Positions 13,355 through 25,693 of a stretch of DNA of 64,000 bases are shown in pieces. Numbering within the stretch: the stretch's first letter is position 1; each line of letters starts with the position of its first letter. Both the position numbers and the translations under genes were made by a program. Under the pieces are notes generated by a model. It saw only the letters and a program-made list of their open reading frames with translations, made no database searches and was not told the origin of the DNA. Source of the stretch: Blastobasis lacticolella (taxonomy: Eukaryota > Arthropoda > Insecta > Lepidoptera > Blastobasidae); the NCBI GenBank assembly GCA_905147135.1, contig LR990055.1, positions 186,001-250,000 of the forward strand, given 5' to 3'.

Positions 13355-13772
13355 GGAGAAGAGAATTCTCACACTGACGTGTATTTACTTGCTAGAAATA
13401 TGTGTATTCATTAGAAATAATAAAAATTACTTTACTTACATCAGCAAAATTAAGGAGAACGTGCGTATTCAGTATAAGTACGATATACACTCTGTACAAA
13501 CAACTAGTGCTATTCTTGGAAAAAGTCCTCATGTAGTTGGAATTAAAGTCTTTAATCACCTACCCGATAACATAAAGTCGTTGCACGGAAATAAATTTAA
13601 AGCAAAACTTAAAAAATGGTTGCTCGATAAAGCATTTTATAAATTAGAGGAATTTTGGATGTACAGAGATGTAACTAATAAATTAATGGAAATTGATTTA
13701 TTTACTAATTTATTTTATTTGACATCTGAATTTAATGGGACATTATTATTTATTACTTATACCATCCAATGA
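13338..13772 (+). pseudogene. LINE RT C-terminus, frame 3
   Basis: LRKLFKEKRILTLTCIYLLE leads to the terminal block VFNHLPDNIKSLHGNKFKAK, which ends CR1-type ORF2 proteins. The coding frame ends in the region before 13772; AT-rich 3' UTR follows. Confidence 0.75.
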
Positions 13773-14074
13773 TTTTATTTACAGTTTTGACATCTCAAAT
13801 TACAATTTTGACATTTTGAATTTTTTTATTTATAAGACATTGTTACTTAATGTTTTAAATGATGGAGATAAATATGTATCTTGACATTAGATTGGAATGT
13901 TGACATGTACATTAAATTTTATATAATTCTAAAAGTATTGTACGTCCGTAATGGACAAGCTGTTGGAACTACTTATGTAATAACATCTGCATACCTGTAT
14001 ACTTACACAGTTTAACAATAAAGACAATTCTAATTCTAATTCTAATTCTACAATAAAGGTAGCAAACGAGCTTA

Positions 14075-14165
14075 TATCCCATCTGATGGTTAGTGATTTA
14101 CTGCAGCCCATGGACGTTTGCAATACCACTGCTACCCTTTATACCGTCCCTGTAAAAACGTTTTC
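14075..14165 (-). mobile_element. LINE 3' UTR fragment
   Basis: GTAGCAAACGAGCTTATA, CATCTGATGGTTAGTGAT and CATGGACGTTTGCAATACCA form the 3' signature shared with 18285, 28190, 32510 and 46750. It abuts the hexamer tail of the plus-strand LINE ending near 14050. Confidence 0.65.
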
Positions 14166-14840
14166 ACCGCTGTTTTTAGAGCCCAGCGTACAAACTGAAA
14201 GCGATTAAAATTATACGTCCCATCGACGTATGTTTCTGTTTAGTTGCTGTATTTTGCTGTATATCGTTTACGTGCTGTATATTGTGTACTTAATATTTTA
14301 CGGAATGATATAGAACCCTTCGAACATGAATCCGATTCGCACTTGTCTGGTTTTAACGTCGCGGGGCGCTTGACTTGGCACCCCTAGGTTTGAGGCGCCG
14401 AGAGATCGGGAGAAGTACAAAAGGGTATTATTTTTATGTGATGTTATGTTTTTTTTGTATTTACATCTTTAAGAGGGTAGGGTAAGTTAGAAATAAGGTT
14501 GGGATTGAGTGATAGGTTTAAAGAATTATCATGATTTGTCTTTATGATGAATTAACGATGCGCCCCGGCAACCTCGTGCCATAAGTGCCGGCGACGCAGG
14601 CGATGAACAGATTTGGATTGCATTTGGCTAGAATTAGATAGAATAAATAATTTATTTATATTTATTTTATTTGCCAACAGACTTTTTGTTACATTGAAAC
14701 AATACATGACAGACCTTTAATTCTTAAATGTAAATCCAATAACAGGCAAACTTACGTTCACAATAGAATCGATCGCGCTTAATTAAAAAATAAATCTAAT
14801 TCTACCACCACTCAAACTTAACAACTAAACGATGATAATG

Positions 14841-15497
14841 TTAGTGTAAACGGCAAGACTTCTTACTTCGGACATCATACAATAATTTTTTATATTGTAA
14901 TAAAGAACAGTGTAATATGTATACATAATTTTCGGAGTTACAAAGTGTGTTATATTCCCTGCACAGTCTATAAACTATTTCATTACCACCGACATTCGTT
15001 CGAATATTTTTAAGTGTGAAAGGTCTAAAATTAATTACTCTGGCGTTGCGTCTAGGGACCGAGAAAGACACCATGTTTAATAAGTATGGACAATCGATTA
15101 ATCCCCTTACAACTTTGAAAAGAAATATTTGGTCTGACATCCAACTACGATCCCGGAGTGTTAACATATTATAGTGGGACAATCGCTCCTTGTACGAGGT
15201 AAGCTTTGACAATTTCCCCTGGTGGATCGTAAAGAAGAACATAAAGCGTTTCTGTATTCTTTCAATTCTGGATACATACATGGTTTTCATATTGTGGATT
15301 CCAGACACAAGAACAATATTCCAAGATGCTACGTACCAATGCGATATAGAAATATCTAAGTGCAGAAATACTCTTGTAACCCTTGCAGTTCCTCCAAACA
15401 AATTACAACATTCTAAATGATCTATTTATAATTACATCGATAAGTGGGTTAAACGATAGTTTTAAATCAATGATAACACCAAGATCCCTTATAAATA
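14841..15497 (-). pseudogene. Jockey-type LINE RT C-terminal fragment
   Basis: Minus-strand frame with GVIIDLKLSFNPLI (near 15460), a stop, then SRIERIQKRFMFFFTIHQGK, LTSYKERLSHYNMLTLRDR, FKVVRGLIDCPYLL and VPRRNARVINF. These are the C-terminal blocks of Jockey-clade polymerases. The RT core and 5' part are absent. The region 14640-14840 downstream is probably its 3' UTR. A tRNA-like SINE lies immediately upstream (15513-15753) and may mark the break point. Confidence 0.75.
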
Positions 15498-15512
15498 ATA
15501 AAAATAAATAAT

Positions 15513-15753
15513 CGTGGACAAATTCACACAACGCCATCTAGCCCCAAAGTAATCAAAGCTTGTGCTATGGGTGCTAGATAACTGATAAACTACTTATTTA
15601 CTTTTTAAATACATACTTATTATACATAGAACACCCAGACCCGTAACAGAAATTAAAATTCATCATTTCAATTTCAGCCCGGCCGGGAATCGAATCCTGG
15701 ACATCTTGCGTGGCAGACCGGCATTTTGACCACTTAACCACTCAGGTCGTCAT
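15513..15753 (-). mobile_element. SINE family 1
   Basis: Complement of the family: tail GTGGACAAATTCACACAACG, body GAACACCCAGACCCGTAACA, B box GGGAATCGAATCCTGGAC, A box TTAACCACTCAGGTCGTC. Full length. Confidence 0.85.
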
Positions 15754-16604
15754 TTGACTAATCTCTTCCAGATGTAGATATAGATTAGATGTTTAGATGT
15801 TTCAGATATAGACGTCAACATGGAGAAAACTACTGTCTATCTACAAAAATAATTCTGAAAGGGGTGAAATACGGCAAGAGACTTTGTAATGGGAACTTAT
15901 AATCTCTCAAGTTCGAATTATAAAATTGGCTCAGGCAGACGAAGTGGCGGGCAAAACCAGTCACGGCCAAACGGTTCATTCGATTTGGATTAAGTATGGA
16001 CATATACTTTTGTTGGGAAATGGACATAGAATTAGATACTACTTTTAATGGAAAGCTGCGTCGACGAAGTTGCAGAAAAAACAAGTGTAAAACCTATATC
16101 ATGAAAAAAAATTGCATCACTCACAACCCCATCAAATACTACAAAAACACAAAGGGTTTTTACAGGACCGGCAACACGCCATTCTAGTGATACCTCTGGT
16201 ATTGCAATTATCCATACGCCACGGCAACTCCTTAACCAGAAGCTTGTTTACCACGTCAGTATAAAAAATAATACACTTACACTTCATATTTCGCCCCCCA
16301 AACCCGCAAAATTAGCTTAGTTGCGGCCGCGATCCGACGCGTAGGAAATGTGACACGTCGGAGGTACGTGGCTCCCGGGGCTTACAATAACGCTGTTAGG
16401 CAAATCGTGTGCTGAGTGGCACTGCAGGGCTGGAGCGGGCTGCGTTCACGATAATGCAGAATATGAGACATTTTGCTACGTCTCTGGGTCTCTGTACGAG
16501 ATGACGAATCTGAACTAAGAACTGTCAATATGATATGAATTCTAGATAATTAAAGTGGAATCGGAATGTCTGAGCTTCGCGTATCTATACAGCTATACAA
16601 AGTA

Positions 16605-16905
16605 TAAAACATAGTCGTTTACCGATGTCTGTCCCTTTGTATCTATGTACGATTAGATCTTTTAAAGTACGCAACGGATTTCAATAAGCGGCCCCTGGGC
16701 CCTCGCGTGCTTCGCGGGGACGCAACCGGGACATAACGCCGAGATGATGATGATGATGAACAGATTTTATTACGGTTTTTAACAATAGATAGAATTAAAT
16801 AGGAAGGTTTATAAGCAAGAACAAAATTGTAGGTAGGGGTAGAGTAGGTGTGAGCGAAATAAGTCGCACCGGGTCCACTACCATAAAAAATAGTAGGTAG
16901 CTATT
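16605..16905 (+). repeat. Dispersed repeat interrupted by a SINE-2 tail
   Basis: CCGATGTCTGTCCCTTTGTA, then AGTACGCAACGGATTTCAAT is the left part of a common lepidopteran repeat; CAGATTTTATTACGGTTTTT and AGGAAGGTTTATAAGC are its right part. Between them (about 16690-16760) is GGCCCTCGCGTG, CGGGACATAACGCCGA and a run of four to five ATG, the 3' tip of a family-2 SINE. Confidence 0.6.
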
Positions 16906-17424
16906 ATAAGTAATTCCTTTCATCCTACAACTTCATGGTTTTGGCTCCGGACGCGATGGCCACCGCGGGGTGCGGGGTGCAGGGTGCGGGGTCCCCTTGG
17001 CCGACGAGATTGCATCGTTATCGCGTCTCCGAGCGCGTAATGCGATTGCGAGAGATGATAGTTCCGCATCGCGTTATTGTTTGCCGACATATTCCGAGGG
17101 TAGCTGTCGCGAGCTTGAGGTCTGTCTACTGCTATTATTATAAGTAGCGATTTTTGTTGGAGACTACGGCCTTTGCGTTTTCCTGTTACATTTTCCATTA
17201 CAATTTCCAATTAAGTTCGCGCCCTTTGCGTGAAAATTATAAAATACTAGAATTACTAGGACTCTTTCTTTACTATATTTGCATGTTTTATACACTATAT
17301 AATACAATCCCAGAAGAAATTTTGTAACTGATGATAAAAACCGCATCAAAATCCGTTGCGTGGTTTAAGTGGAGTTAGCGGATATACAGACAGACGCGAT
17401 AACCAAATTTATAAGGAACTTCCT

Positions 17425-17690
17425 TATAGAAGTTCGTCCACTGCTGGACATGGGCCTCTTCTAAAGCCGCCCAAGATTTCCACACGGATCGGATTTATCC
17501 ATCGGCTCCCCACGAACTTTACCACTGCCACTATTACTTCAGGTTTTCGACTATAGAACTATGTCAGTGACTTTAGTTCTGGCTATACGGTTATCTTCAT
17601 TCCTGATCCTACTTAGAGACAACTGAGAAACTCAGCATAGTTCTTTCCGTTGCTAAGCGTTCCATGAAGCCATGAAGTGGATACCAACGT
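17425..17690 (-). mobile_element. Degenerate RTE-like LINE 3' fragment
   Basis: The minus strand carries ATERTMLS and ELKSLT-like remnants, and ends with the complement of GTCCACTGCTGGACATGGGC, the standard 3' end of lepidopteran RTE-type LINEs. Internal deletions and stops throughout. Confidence 0.65.
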
Positions 17691-17761
17691 GAATTATTCT
17701 CTTTTTTACTAGCTGTTATGATAGCGGCGTTAATATCAATGAAAAAAATTGAGTAATGAAA

Positions 17762-17848
17762 ACTACACCACAAATTATCAGGTTCATCACCACAGAAATA
17801 TCCAAGTTAAAATAATCAGAACCGTTGTCATAACAATTCTGGTGTAGT
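17762..17848. mobile_element. Short inverted-repeat element
   Basis: ACTACACCACAAATT at the left and the complement ACTACACCAGAATT at the right, 87 bp in all. Could be chance, but the 9-bp outer match is perfect. Confidence 0.35.
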
Positions 17849-18279
17849 GAATAAATAGGAAAATAAAAAAAATAAAAATATTGTTGAGTTTGTGTTTTTG
17901 TTATTAACCAAAAATTTTTTTGTGTTGCTAAGTGTAATACATCCTTTTCTTTTTCAAACAGTCAGTCATATTTTCCTTTCGCATATATTTTACCCACAAA
18001 CGATATTCCAGTTCGCTCGTCATCCCGTCTGCAAGGGGACGTCTCGGGAGCTGGATGTCGCTCGGGACGCTCGTTTCCTGCACGGAATCACTTATTGCAG
18101 CGGCCCCTCCCGCGATCGGCTTGAGCTCGCCCACCGTGCATTCCTCAATTTATCATACTCTTAAGTGCTCGTCGGAAGTCACGAAATATATGTTGAGTAG
18201 GTGTGTAACAAATGGCTGGCCATGTGTAGAAAAGCACCAATTGCTCAAGTCAACCGTCCTTAACATATTTTTTATATCA

Positions 18280-18435
18280 CGAAGGTGGCAAATAAGCTTA
18301 CGGCCTGCCTGATGGTAAACAGTCACCGCAGCCTATGGTCGTTTGCTATACCAGGGGTATTACCTACGCGTTGCCGACTCCGCAAAAACCTTTTCACCCC
18401 TTTCTTGAAGAACTCCTGCGCAAAGAATGTGCTGC
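18280..18435 (-). mobile_element. LINE 3' UTR fragment
   Basis: GGCAAATAAGCTTACGGCCT, CTGATGGTAAACAGTCACCG and CCCCTTTCTTGAAGAACTCC match the 3' region of the LINE at 28172-28611. Confidence 0.75.
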
Positions 18436-20039
18436 GAAGTAAATTAATTTTAATGGCACACATTCCATCAAGTACCTTTGGAGATCCGAAAATGCGTAAC
18501 AGCGCTTAGTGGACTGTCGACAATAGATCTGTTGTAGTTCCGCTAAATATCGCGACTGCGCCACACGACGTTTGCTTCTCCCTGACCGACCAATAGCTAG
18601 TAACTACTGGTGAAAGTATAGTAGGTGGTAATAAGTAGCAATAAGTAGTAGTAATAAAGTAGCGGCCCCACGCCCTCAATTAGCAGCCCCCACACCCCTC
18701 ACCCTTCGCCCACGACCCGCACTACTGCTTTGATCTATTATTAAGAGCTCAGTGTTCTGAGACGTCAGCGAGCGCGATATCATCCAACTTCCATAAGTTT
18801 CAACTGGTTCCCCGGAGCGCCTTTGAGTCGACTTCGCTAGTTAGCTTAATAAACTCGTGTTATTTTCTAATTAATTCCGATTCGGGAGTCACCTCTTGAG
18901 TCACTTACACAGTTACTAACTTAGAGGCAAGTTTCAATGGCTCCGGTAGTCGGTACGAATGTCTTCAAAGCTTAAAGAATGGCGCTCCACACTTATATTT
19001 TTATCTATTACTACTACCTAGGATCCACTATATCTTGAGTGCGATGGCCACGTAGAAAGGCAAGCAAAGAAACATGTGAACTGCATTCATAACCGTTATC
19101 ATTATCCGAGCGGAGAATCCAGGGTCCACATTCCTGCTCTTTCTTCTCCACTTAGCCCAGTCTTAAGTCAGTAAGCCGTTAGCGTGCTAAGGACTACATT
19201 ACTACCTAAATATGTAACCTTAGACTTTTCTGGTTTACAGCGAATCGATTTTATATTCTAGGTAAGCATGCTACATCTCTGATCGTCGCGACAGATGAGA
19301 TAAAGTCAAGAAAAACACCCACCACCTGACCAAAAATAAAAATTATAACTTCAATTTCTCTGTCTACCTTTGATTTCTATTAAAATCTGGAGCTGCACAG
19401 CTTCCGATACGATGCCTTTGAGAGCGACTAATGGAAAGAATGCGAAATGAAAAATCGCTAATACCGGCGGGTGTTTATCGGTGCAATCGAATATCGTATA
19501 CATTGAAGTCTTTGAACGGAGCGAAGAATAAATTAACAATGGCGATGCAGCGAACGATCGAGCCACGGGGGAGCTGCATTCTCCTCGCCACTAAATTGAT
19601 ATCAATGGCTCTCGATTCGTTCGGAGCTAGGAATCAATGGCAATAAAATTGTGCATCGGATTGTGCGATCAATTATGGCCGGCTCTGCTGGTACAGATTT
19701 GTAGGTCGGAGCGGGTAAGAAGGATTTATTATGAAATGAGCTCGTCTGGTGTCAGGTTGAATAGAATATCACTACCACCATCAACCATTTTTACCATCAA
19801 TCACTTTCAGTCACGTGTATCGTAGAACAAAACAAAAAAGGTGACTAACGGCTAGAGACATACCAGTTGGAACCTCCTAGCGAACGACAAGCGTGCCTTA
19901 TATTCCAGAAAAACACTTAGATGTATTATCAATTATTTATTTTGAAATACAATTTGAATCATGTGGGAATACAGCATAATAAAACGAATTTTACGTGGAA
20001 GGATCCGCTTGATAGCATGATGTCCACAAATAATAATAA
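18436..20039. other. Low-repeat non-coding stretch
   Basis: No gene. 19350-19720 is balanced in composition with ATCGAT/ATCAAT and TAATTA-like sites and no repeat signature, which could be regulatory DNA. Confidence 0.3.
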
Positions 20040-20130
20040 TGACATTGGCATCATTTCGGTTGTGCTCCGAGGTCCGGCTTGCCCATGATTCAGTATTTGG
20101 CAGGTCAGGTCATTACAGTAAAGCGACTGT
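20040..20130 (-). mobile_element. SINE family 2 tail fragment
   Basis: TTCGGTTGTGCTCCGAGGTC, CATGATTCAGTATTTGGC, GTCATTACAGTAAAGCGACT match the 41310-41395 segment. Confidence 0.6.
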
Positions 20131-20745
20131 AATTACCTAAACCAAAATTCTAATTACACAAAACCCAAAATCTCAACAGTCTCTACTTACCTATACAGTT
20201 TACCAGTGTGAGTGTATGTTTACAAAACACAATATCACGTCACCCAAGAAAACGTAAACAGGGCTCTTTCGCCGGGCCGCTAGCCCAATAGCCCTTTCTG
20301 CGAGGGCTGTCGATGCGTCGACAGCGGCAATAAATGCGAGTGACAATATCGCGGAGGGAGTGAAGAGGGATAACGACCGGGGGCCGACAGCTGGACAGGG
20401 CCAATTTACACCGGGCGCAGGCGGCAAGGCACGCGGTGAATTTGTGTACCGCACCGAATGCCTTGGCTATGAATACTGGTTCAGAAGTATGGCTTGGTTT
20501 CTCAAATCATAATTAATTTTCTGTTTCGAAGAATTTTTAAAAGATTTTATGTCATTTGATGTTTATTAAACATACTTTTGAAAAAATATGTTTTTTCTGT
20601 ATTTTTTACTGAAATTGTTGAATTCCAAAGAAAGTGACTAAACATATTTTAGTTAAAATAGGTTAATAAACGTCAAATAACTTTTATAAATGACTCACTA
20701 CAGCTCACTGTAGTGGCCGCGTCGCGCCGCGCCTCCTGAATGTGT

Positions 20746-20922
20746 TCTGGGGGTCTGAAAGGCCACATCAGCATTTCATTTATGATTTATATTAGAGTGC
20801 CAAAATCTTCTTTCATCCGGTGGCCAACACTTTAACTGACGCCATTTTGAATTGTCATGTCAATTTCGACGATTAGTTTGAGACAAATTAATATGAATCA
20901 TGTGGCCTTTTTAGGCCCCCAG
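20746..20922. mobile_element. MITE-like inverted repeat element
   Basis: Left CTGGGGGTCTGAAAGGCCAC and right complement CTGGGGGCCTAAAAAGGCCA, with a second matched block (ATGATT-ATATTA) further in. About 177 bp inside a GC-rich setting. Confidence 0.6.
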
Positions 20923-21109
20923 GATTGCCGCTGCAGTGCAGTTGCAGCGCCGCGCCGCGCCGTCAGAGCAGCGTAAGTGCGTTTCCAACTTTTTTTGTTA
21001 CAGCGTGTAATGAGCGCGCGCAAGATAACTTCGTGTTATCATCCCACATACCTATGGAAGCGCGCATCGGCGTTTACTACTATGGAGTTTGCCCTGCACG
21101 AGATGCATA

Positions 21110-21285
21110 GACAACACAATGTGCTTGGCTGCAGCGGCTAAGCCGCCTAGAATAGGCACGTCACTTTTGGATCTCACATCGACCAATTGTCACGTTAGTT
21201 AAGTTGGTTAGTAGGACATAAGTTTATCATAAAATGTTGTTTTTAAATAGTAATAATTATGGCTTTAGTAATTGGCGTCTGCCTT
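21110..21285. repeat. Dispersed repeat shared with 48.35 kb
   Basis: ACAATGTGCTTGGCTGC and CATCGACCAATTGTCACGTT, AGTTAAGTTGGTTAGTAGGA; the counterpart at 48362-48450 reads ACAATGTGCCAGGCTGC and ATCGATCAATTGTCACGTT, AGTTAAGCTAGTAGGA. Family unknown. Confidence 0.5.
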
Positions 21286-21705
21286 AAGACACCAGCTAAC
21301 AAAAACAACCCCCAAACAAAACATTGACATCACGCACGCCATAAATTAAGCGCAAACTTATCTGGCGCACACTCCAAACATGTTTTCTCAAGTATCACAT
21401 ACATATTTCTTTTGCAGTTAAGTCAGTCCGGTAAATTGTAGAACAGGGAAACAACTAAACCGATTTTCCTGTTCAGTAAAAATGTTTAGTAGCAATTATC
21501 GTGGAATTATTCTCATTGGAACGACCAAAGCATTGCTTTAAATGTGACACTACAGACTATTTCAGTGTCTGAAAGTGTAGATCCCGCAATTGTATAAATC
21601 AAATAATATCAAAACCATTTTAAAATAAACTCTTGTAAATATCGGTGTACACTAAGAATAAAACATGGCCGCAATTATAACCAGGTACCATCAGCAGGAT
21701 CACGA

Positions 21706-21969
21706 TTCACTCAAATAAGTGCTAGAAATGGGTGATAAATAACGTCACAGTGAATCACTGTGACTTTTCACGAAGGAACGATGTTACAAAATCATGTTAT
21801 ATGACACATGATAATAAGGACCGTGACGGGGCGTCAGTGTATTTTCATCAGTAGTTTCTCTATCGGCGGCATGTGTGGACAATAATAAATGTGGCGTAAA
21901 AAGGTACTAACATGACGCCGTTGCTAGCGACGTTATTTGATGACCCATCTCTAGCACTTTCGAGTGAAG
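21706..21969. mobile_element. MITE with ~38-bp inverted repeats
   Basis: Left TTCACTCAAATAAGTGCTAG, AAATGGGTGATAAATAACG; right complement TTCACTCGAAAGTGCTAGAG, ATGGGTCATCAAATAACG. About 264 bp, non-coding. Confidence 0.62.
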
Positions 21970-22079
21970 TAAGTGAACAACAGCTCAAGTATAATAAATT
22001 AATGGCAATATCAATTTATCATCATCGTCCTAGCGTTTATCCCGGTCTCTGCCAGGGTCCGCTTTCATGGCACATTTAA

Positions 22080-24370
22080 CGGCATAGTACTTTATAAAAA
22101 ATGGCAGGTGCGGCGTCGTCGCTGCGCGCGCGCGGCGACTCTGTCCGCCCGCGCTAATGAGACTAACTGCAGATCGCGCGCTAGTTCACTGGCATTTGCA
22201 TTTTTCCCTTTCCGCCGGGCGCCTGCTTAATTATGTACCTCGTGAGACTGTAATTTGCGGAGTAATGGAGCGGTAACGGTTTACATCAGGCCTTTGATTC
22301 GCGAAACCGAAGCGTCGGATGCGAACAATATTTGCGCCTGGGCTCGAATTTCGCTCCAGTATAATTGTTTCCGGACGAATCGCTAACTCGATCAGCGCTC
22401 GTCGCGACTCGTCACACAATGTGTGTTCCGAAAGCTTTTTTGTGCAACATTAAAAATTTATTGCCTTACGCGCGCAAAATTAGTGGAACACTTTCCATTT
22501 AGATGGAGACGTTCCGAACATTGCTTTCACATTTGCATTATTAGTTAGCTTCGTCGGAGTTTCTTTTCCTTCAAGTGGGATTTAAATGTTCCGTGCTATT
22601 AGAACGGCGGTGTAATGGCCCGCTGACACATTTCCCGCGGTCCGGGACTCATTCATATTTAATCTTCCCGCGCCCCGCGACCCTCGCCCGCCCGTGCCCC
22701 ACGGCGCCGGCGCCCGCTCGCACGCGATTTACGAAATGAATCCCAATGCGAAGTTAATCTTTCGGATAATATTTCTTTTTAATGTAAATTTGAGTAAAAG
22801 CTTAACGTAGGCAAGTCATAAATTTCCGCGTTTTAAGCAAAGAAATGTGCAGTGTATAGCTTAAGGGAATGTGAGCAGGTTTTCTTTTAACGTTTTCACT
22901 ATTCACTTATTCCGCAAACAGAAGTGGAGTGAACTGCCAAAGTCTCGTAAATTCGATTTCGCCCCGGAGGCGGGAGTTAACTTAAGTTTGGTGTTTTTGC
23001 CAAGTTTTTCAATGAGCGTCGAGTGCGTTGTGCCGGCTACAAAGCCTGAGCCGCCCCCCGCCCCCACGCGCCGGCGGTCCCGGCCCGGACTATGTCATTC
23101 CCATAACTTCTTTTATCACGTTTGTTGTCCATAGTTTTGCGTAAAACTAAGTATGTCACAAAAATAAAAAAACAAACCGTCACGAGGTGTCAACAGGCTC
23201 GTGAGTACCTACTCAATCATCATTATCATATCAGACGAAAGTCAAAAGTTTAAAAAAATTACGATAATCCTAACTTTGACTTTCACGAAAAAATACAATG
23301 TTGTTTGTAAGAAAGCGACCCACAAAATGAGTGGTCAGCTTGTGCCTTCTATTTGCAAGAGTCTTAAGATATAGTTCCCTATAATATTCACTAACCTATT
23401 TCAGACTGTGAAGCTTGAAAGATAATCAGAACATGCCATGAGCACACAAGCCGACATCAAAGACTGCGAAAACACAACTCTCGCCTCTCCAAACTTATTG
23501 CCTGAACAGAAATAAAAGGAAAAATACTCGTAAATTGGACTTGATAATTTTTTGAAGACGCTGCGAATGGCGCGCGGCATCCGAAAGTTGTTTGGGCGTC
23601 CGATCACTAAATTGTGTGTTGTTTGCACAAGTTGTGGCGGAAGTGGCAATTAGGGGGCGTCACTTGACTGATAAACTTTTAATGGCGTCATTACAGGCGC
23701 GAGGACGAAGGTTCCTCGCTTCTAATTTGCGCGGCTAGGGACAGATCATGACGATTCATGCATGAGGTTCTTACGGGCGTCGGTTGTGATAAAAGTTAGT
23801 CTTGATAGTCTGTGTTGTGGTGGAAAGGAGGCTTGTTAATTTTACTTTGTACTGGCGTGCCCCATTCTGAGTTCTCTGGCGTTTTTCATAGATCCGAACG
23901 CGGCGATAAAAAAATTCTTCTTCTTTTTTCAGATCCTATTTCGGTCCAGTGAAAGGAAACGCAATCTCTACCAAATCAGTTTGCCGCGGTCTGAAAATGT
24001 TACTTGTTTTTTGTTGTGATTAGCGGTTTGATTATTATAGGTAATTACTTCATTAGTTCTCATGACTAGCGAGCAGACAACCCACGCCATAGAACGCTGT
24101 AACTCTCGCCCATACCATTCGGGTTTAATTTCACAAAGGTTTTTCGATTTATGCTTAATGTTTGTGTTTGCGGCGTCAGAATGGTGCGTGCCCATTGCGA
24201 AGCGAGGCAGGTGCAAACCCCGCAGTCCCTCAGAGTATCGGGACCGCTGCCGTAAAGCGGCGCGGGATGTAAATTTTTCAAAGGGCCCAATCGCCGCGGA
24301 GCCCCAATCCCGCGTCCCGCGGGACTCGGAGCGGGGCCCCCGCACTAGTGTTGGACAGTGAATTGACAAT
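22080..24370. promoter_or_regulatory. GC-rich, repeat-poor block, possible conserved non-coding DNA
   Basis: High-complexity sequence without TE signatures, including two octamer-like ATTTGCAT sites (22193 and 22532), TTAATTA, and GC-rich clusters at 22100-22160, 22660-22730, 23050-23090 and 24230-24350. Open frames here have no domain. Regulatory function is inference only. Confidence 0.3.
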
Positions 24371-24446
24371 TTAATGCCGAAACTATGGAATAATAATTGT
24401 TTTTAAGTATAATAGGTAAGTATTAATATTACTTGGAGAATAAGGA

Positions 24447-24560
24447 GGAGCAAACTAGCAATCAGATCACTTGATGGTAAGTGATCACAGGCGGCGATGG
24501 ACATCAGCAACAGCAGTAGGATCACCAATGTGTCAGCGGTCAGAATGCTTATTTTTGGAA
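24447..24560 (-). mobile_element. LINE 3' UTR fragment (ACCATCAGGTGG type)
   Basis: Complement of the signature TGTCCATCGCCGCCTGTGATC, CACTTACCATCAAGTGATC; related plus-strand copies lie at 32805 and 46690. Confidence 0.6.
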
Positions 24561-25344
24561 GGCTCCAATGCATTGAATTGCAGTGTCAGCTCCAAAGTAT
24601 CGCTGAAGAAAGACTTGATCTTGAAATAAAGATTGACTTGAAAGGTCGTACGTGCAGAAAAAGAAATTCAAAAGCCTTGGTTGGCTTCAAGTGTTGCTTT
24701 CCAATAGCAGTATATCCATCTATGATGCTTTCATGTCTTCATTATTATTTAATGAAAACCTTGTTTCGAAACACTATTAGCTTTCCAAGTGGGGAAAATA
24801 AATTTCAACAACACATAAAGGGGACGTCAGTTTGAAATCTTGTAACACATTTTTCCTTTCCGCAACGTCGTAACCTTTATTACTCAGCTCGGGTCGAGTG
24901 CGCTCTCGGCTGCAATGTATGGGGATAAAGTAACTCTGACCTGGAATAGACGACCTGGAGACTCGATACTTAGGTGACGGAACTGCAACTCGAAGTTACA
25001 TTTGACATTCATTGTACGTATTTGAGATTGCAGTTTTAAAAATGTGTTGCGTCACCTGTACTTCGTTCTGTACAGTTAATTTAACCACCCCCAACGTATG
25101 AAGTAACATTTCACCTTAACAGTTTCTACTAACCTAAAATTTGGCTTGAAATGGATAATTCTCGTTAAATTTTCCCATAAATTAAGTTAATTTTTATGGA
25201 TGTGTAGCCATTTAATCCCATATATACCCAAGATACTAAACGCGCAATATTTTGCTGCAACATGACTAGTTTTGTTAGTCATTTTTTCTATATTTTATCA
25301 GACACACTATTGTTCTTTTTATATATTAGGCTAGCCAAGAATTT

Positions 25345-25693
25345 GACCGCCATCTTACATGGTGGTAAGTGGTCGAAAATGAAGCATGCCTGTCTAGGAA
25401 CAAAACTCTAGCCTTGAAGGCGTCCAGATATAATGATCAGGGAACACACTCGCAGGCAACGTGTTCCATTCCTTAGCTTCTTGTTATGGCGTAGTGCGTT
25501 TTTCTTCTCGGAAAGAAGTTTGCCATGCCATAACGGACAACATTGTAGCCATACTACCCGTTTCATAGACTCTTAAAGATACAGAACCAGAATTCGTCAT
25601 CTTTAACTTGCTTCTTCCATTCTGGGTATAAAGAACTGGAGCCAAGACCGAAGCTACGCTCACGCCCCACCCAAAAGGGTTCTGGGGCTCCAC
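25345..25693 (-). pseudogene. LINE RT C-terminal fragment
   Basis: The minus strand, with frameshifts, reads EWNTLPASVFPDHYI and RLEFCS, then DRHA-like residues; this is the same family as the plus-strand fragment at 27950-28171. The + strand text CATGCCTGTCTAGGAAC near 25385 matches the complement of 29315-29340. The upstream part (25484-25693) is open but not otherwise recognised. Confidence 0.6.

Larger units (their letters stand above)
12090..14052 (+). mobile_element. CR1/Jockey-group LINE, 5'-truncated and decayed
   Basis: Starts within the RT (IDEIKTVVKGLKNKSSVGYD) and runs through three coding segments in different frames, a ~245-bp AT-rich 3' UTR and a tail of about four TTCTAA hexamers ending near 14050. 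The short-hexamer tail and the C-terminal sequence (LPDNIKSLHG, FKAKLKKWLL) fit CR1-like elements of insects. Element boundary on the left is approximate. Confidence 0.8.

Noticed and set aside
24066..24369. 133-codon minus and 99-codon plus frames at 24 kb
   Set aside because: Mutually antisense, no domain, in a GC-rich patch; treated as non-coding.
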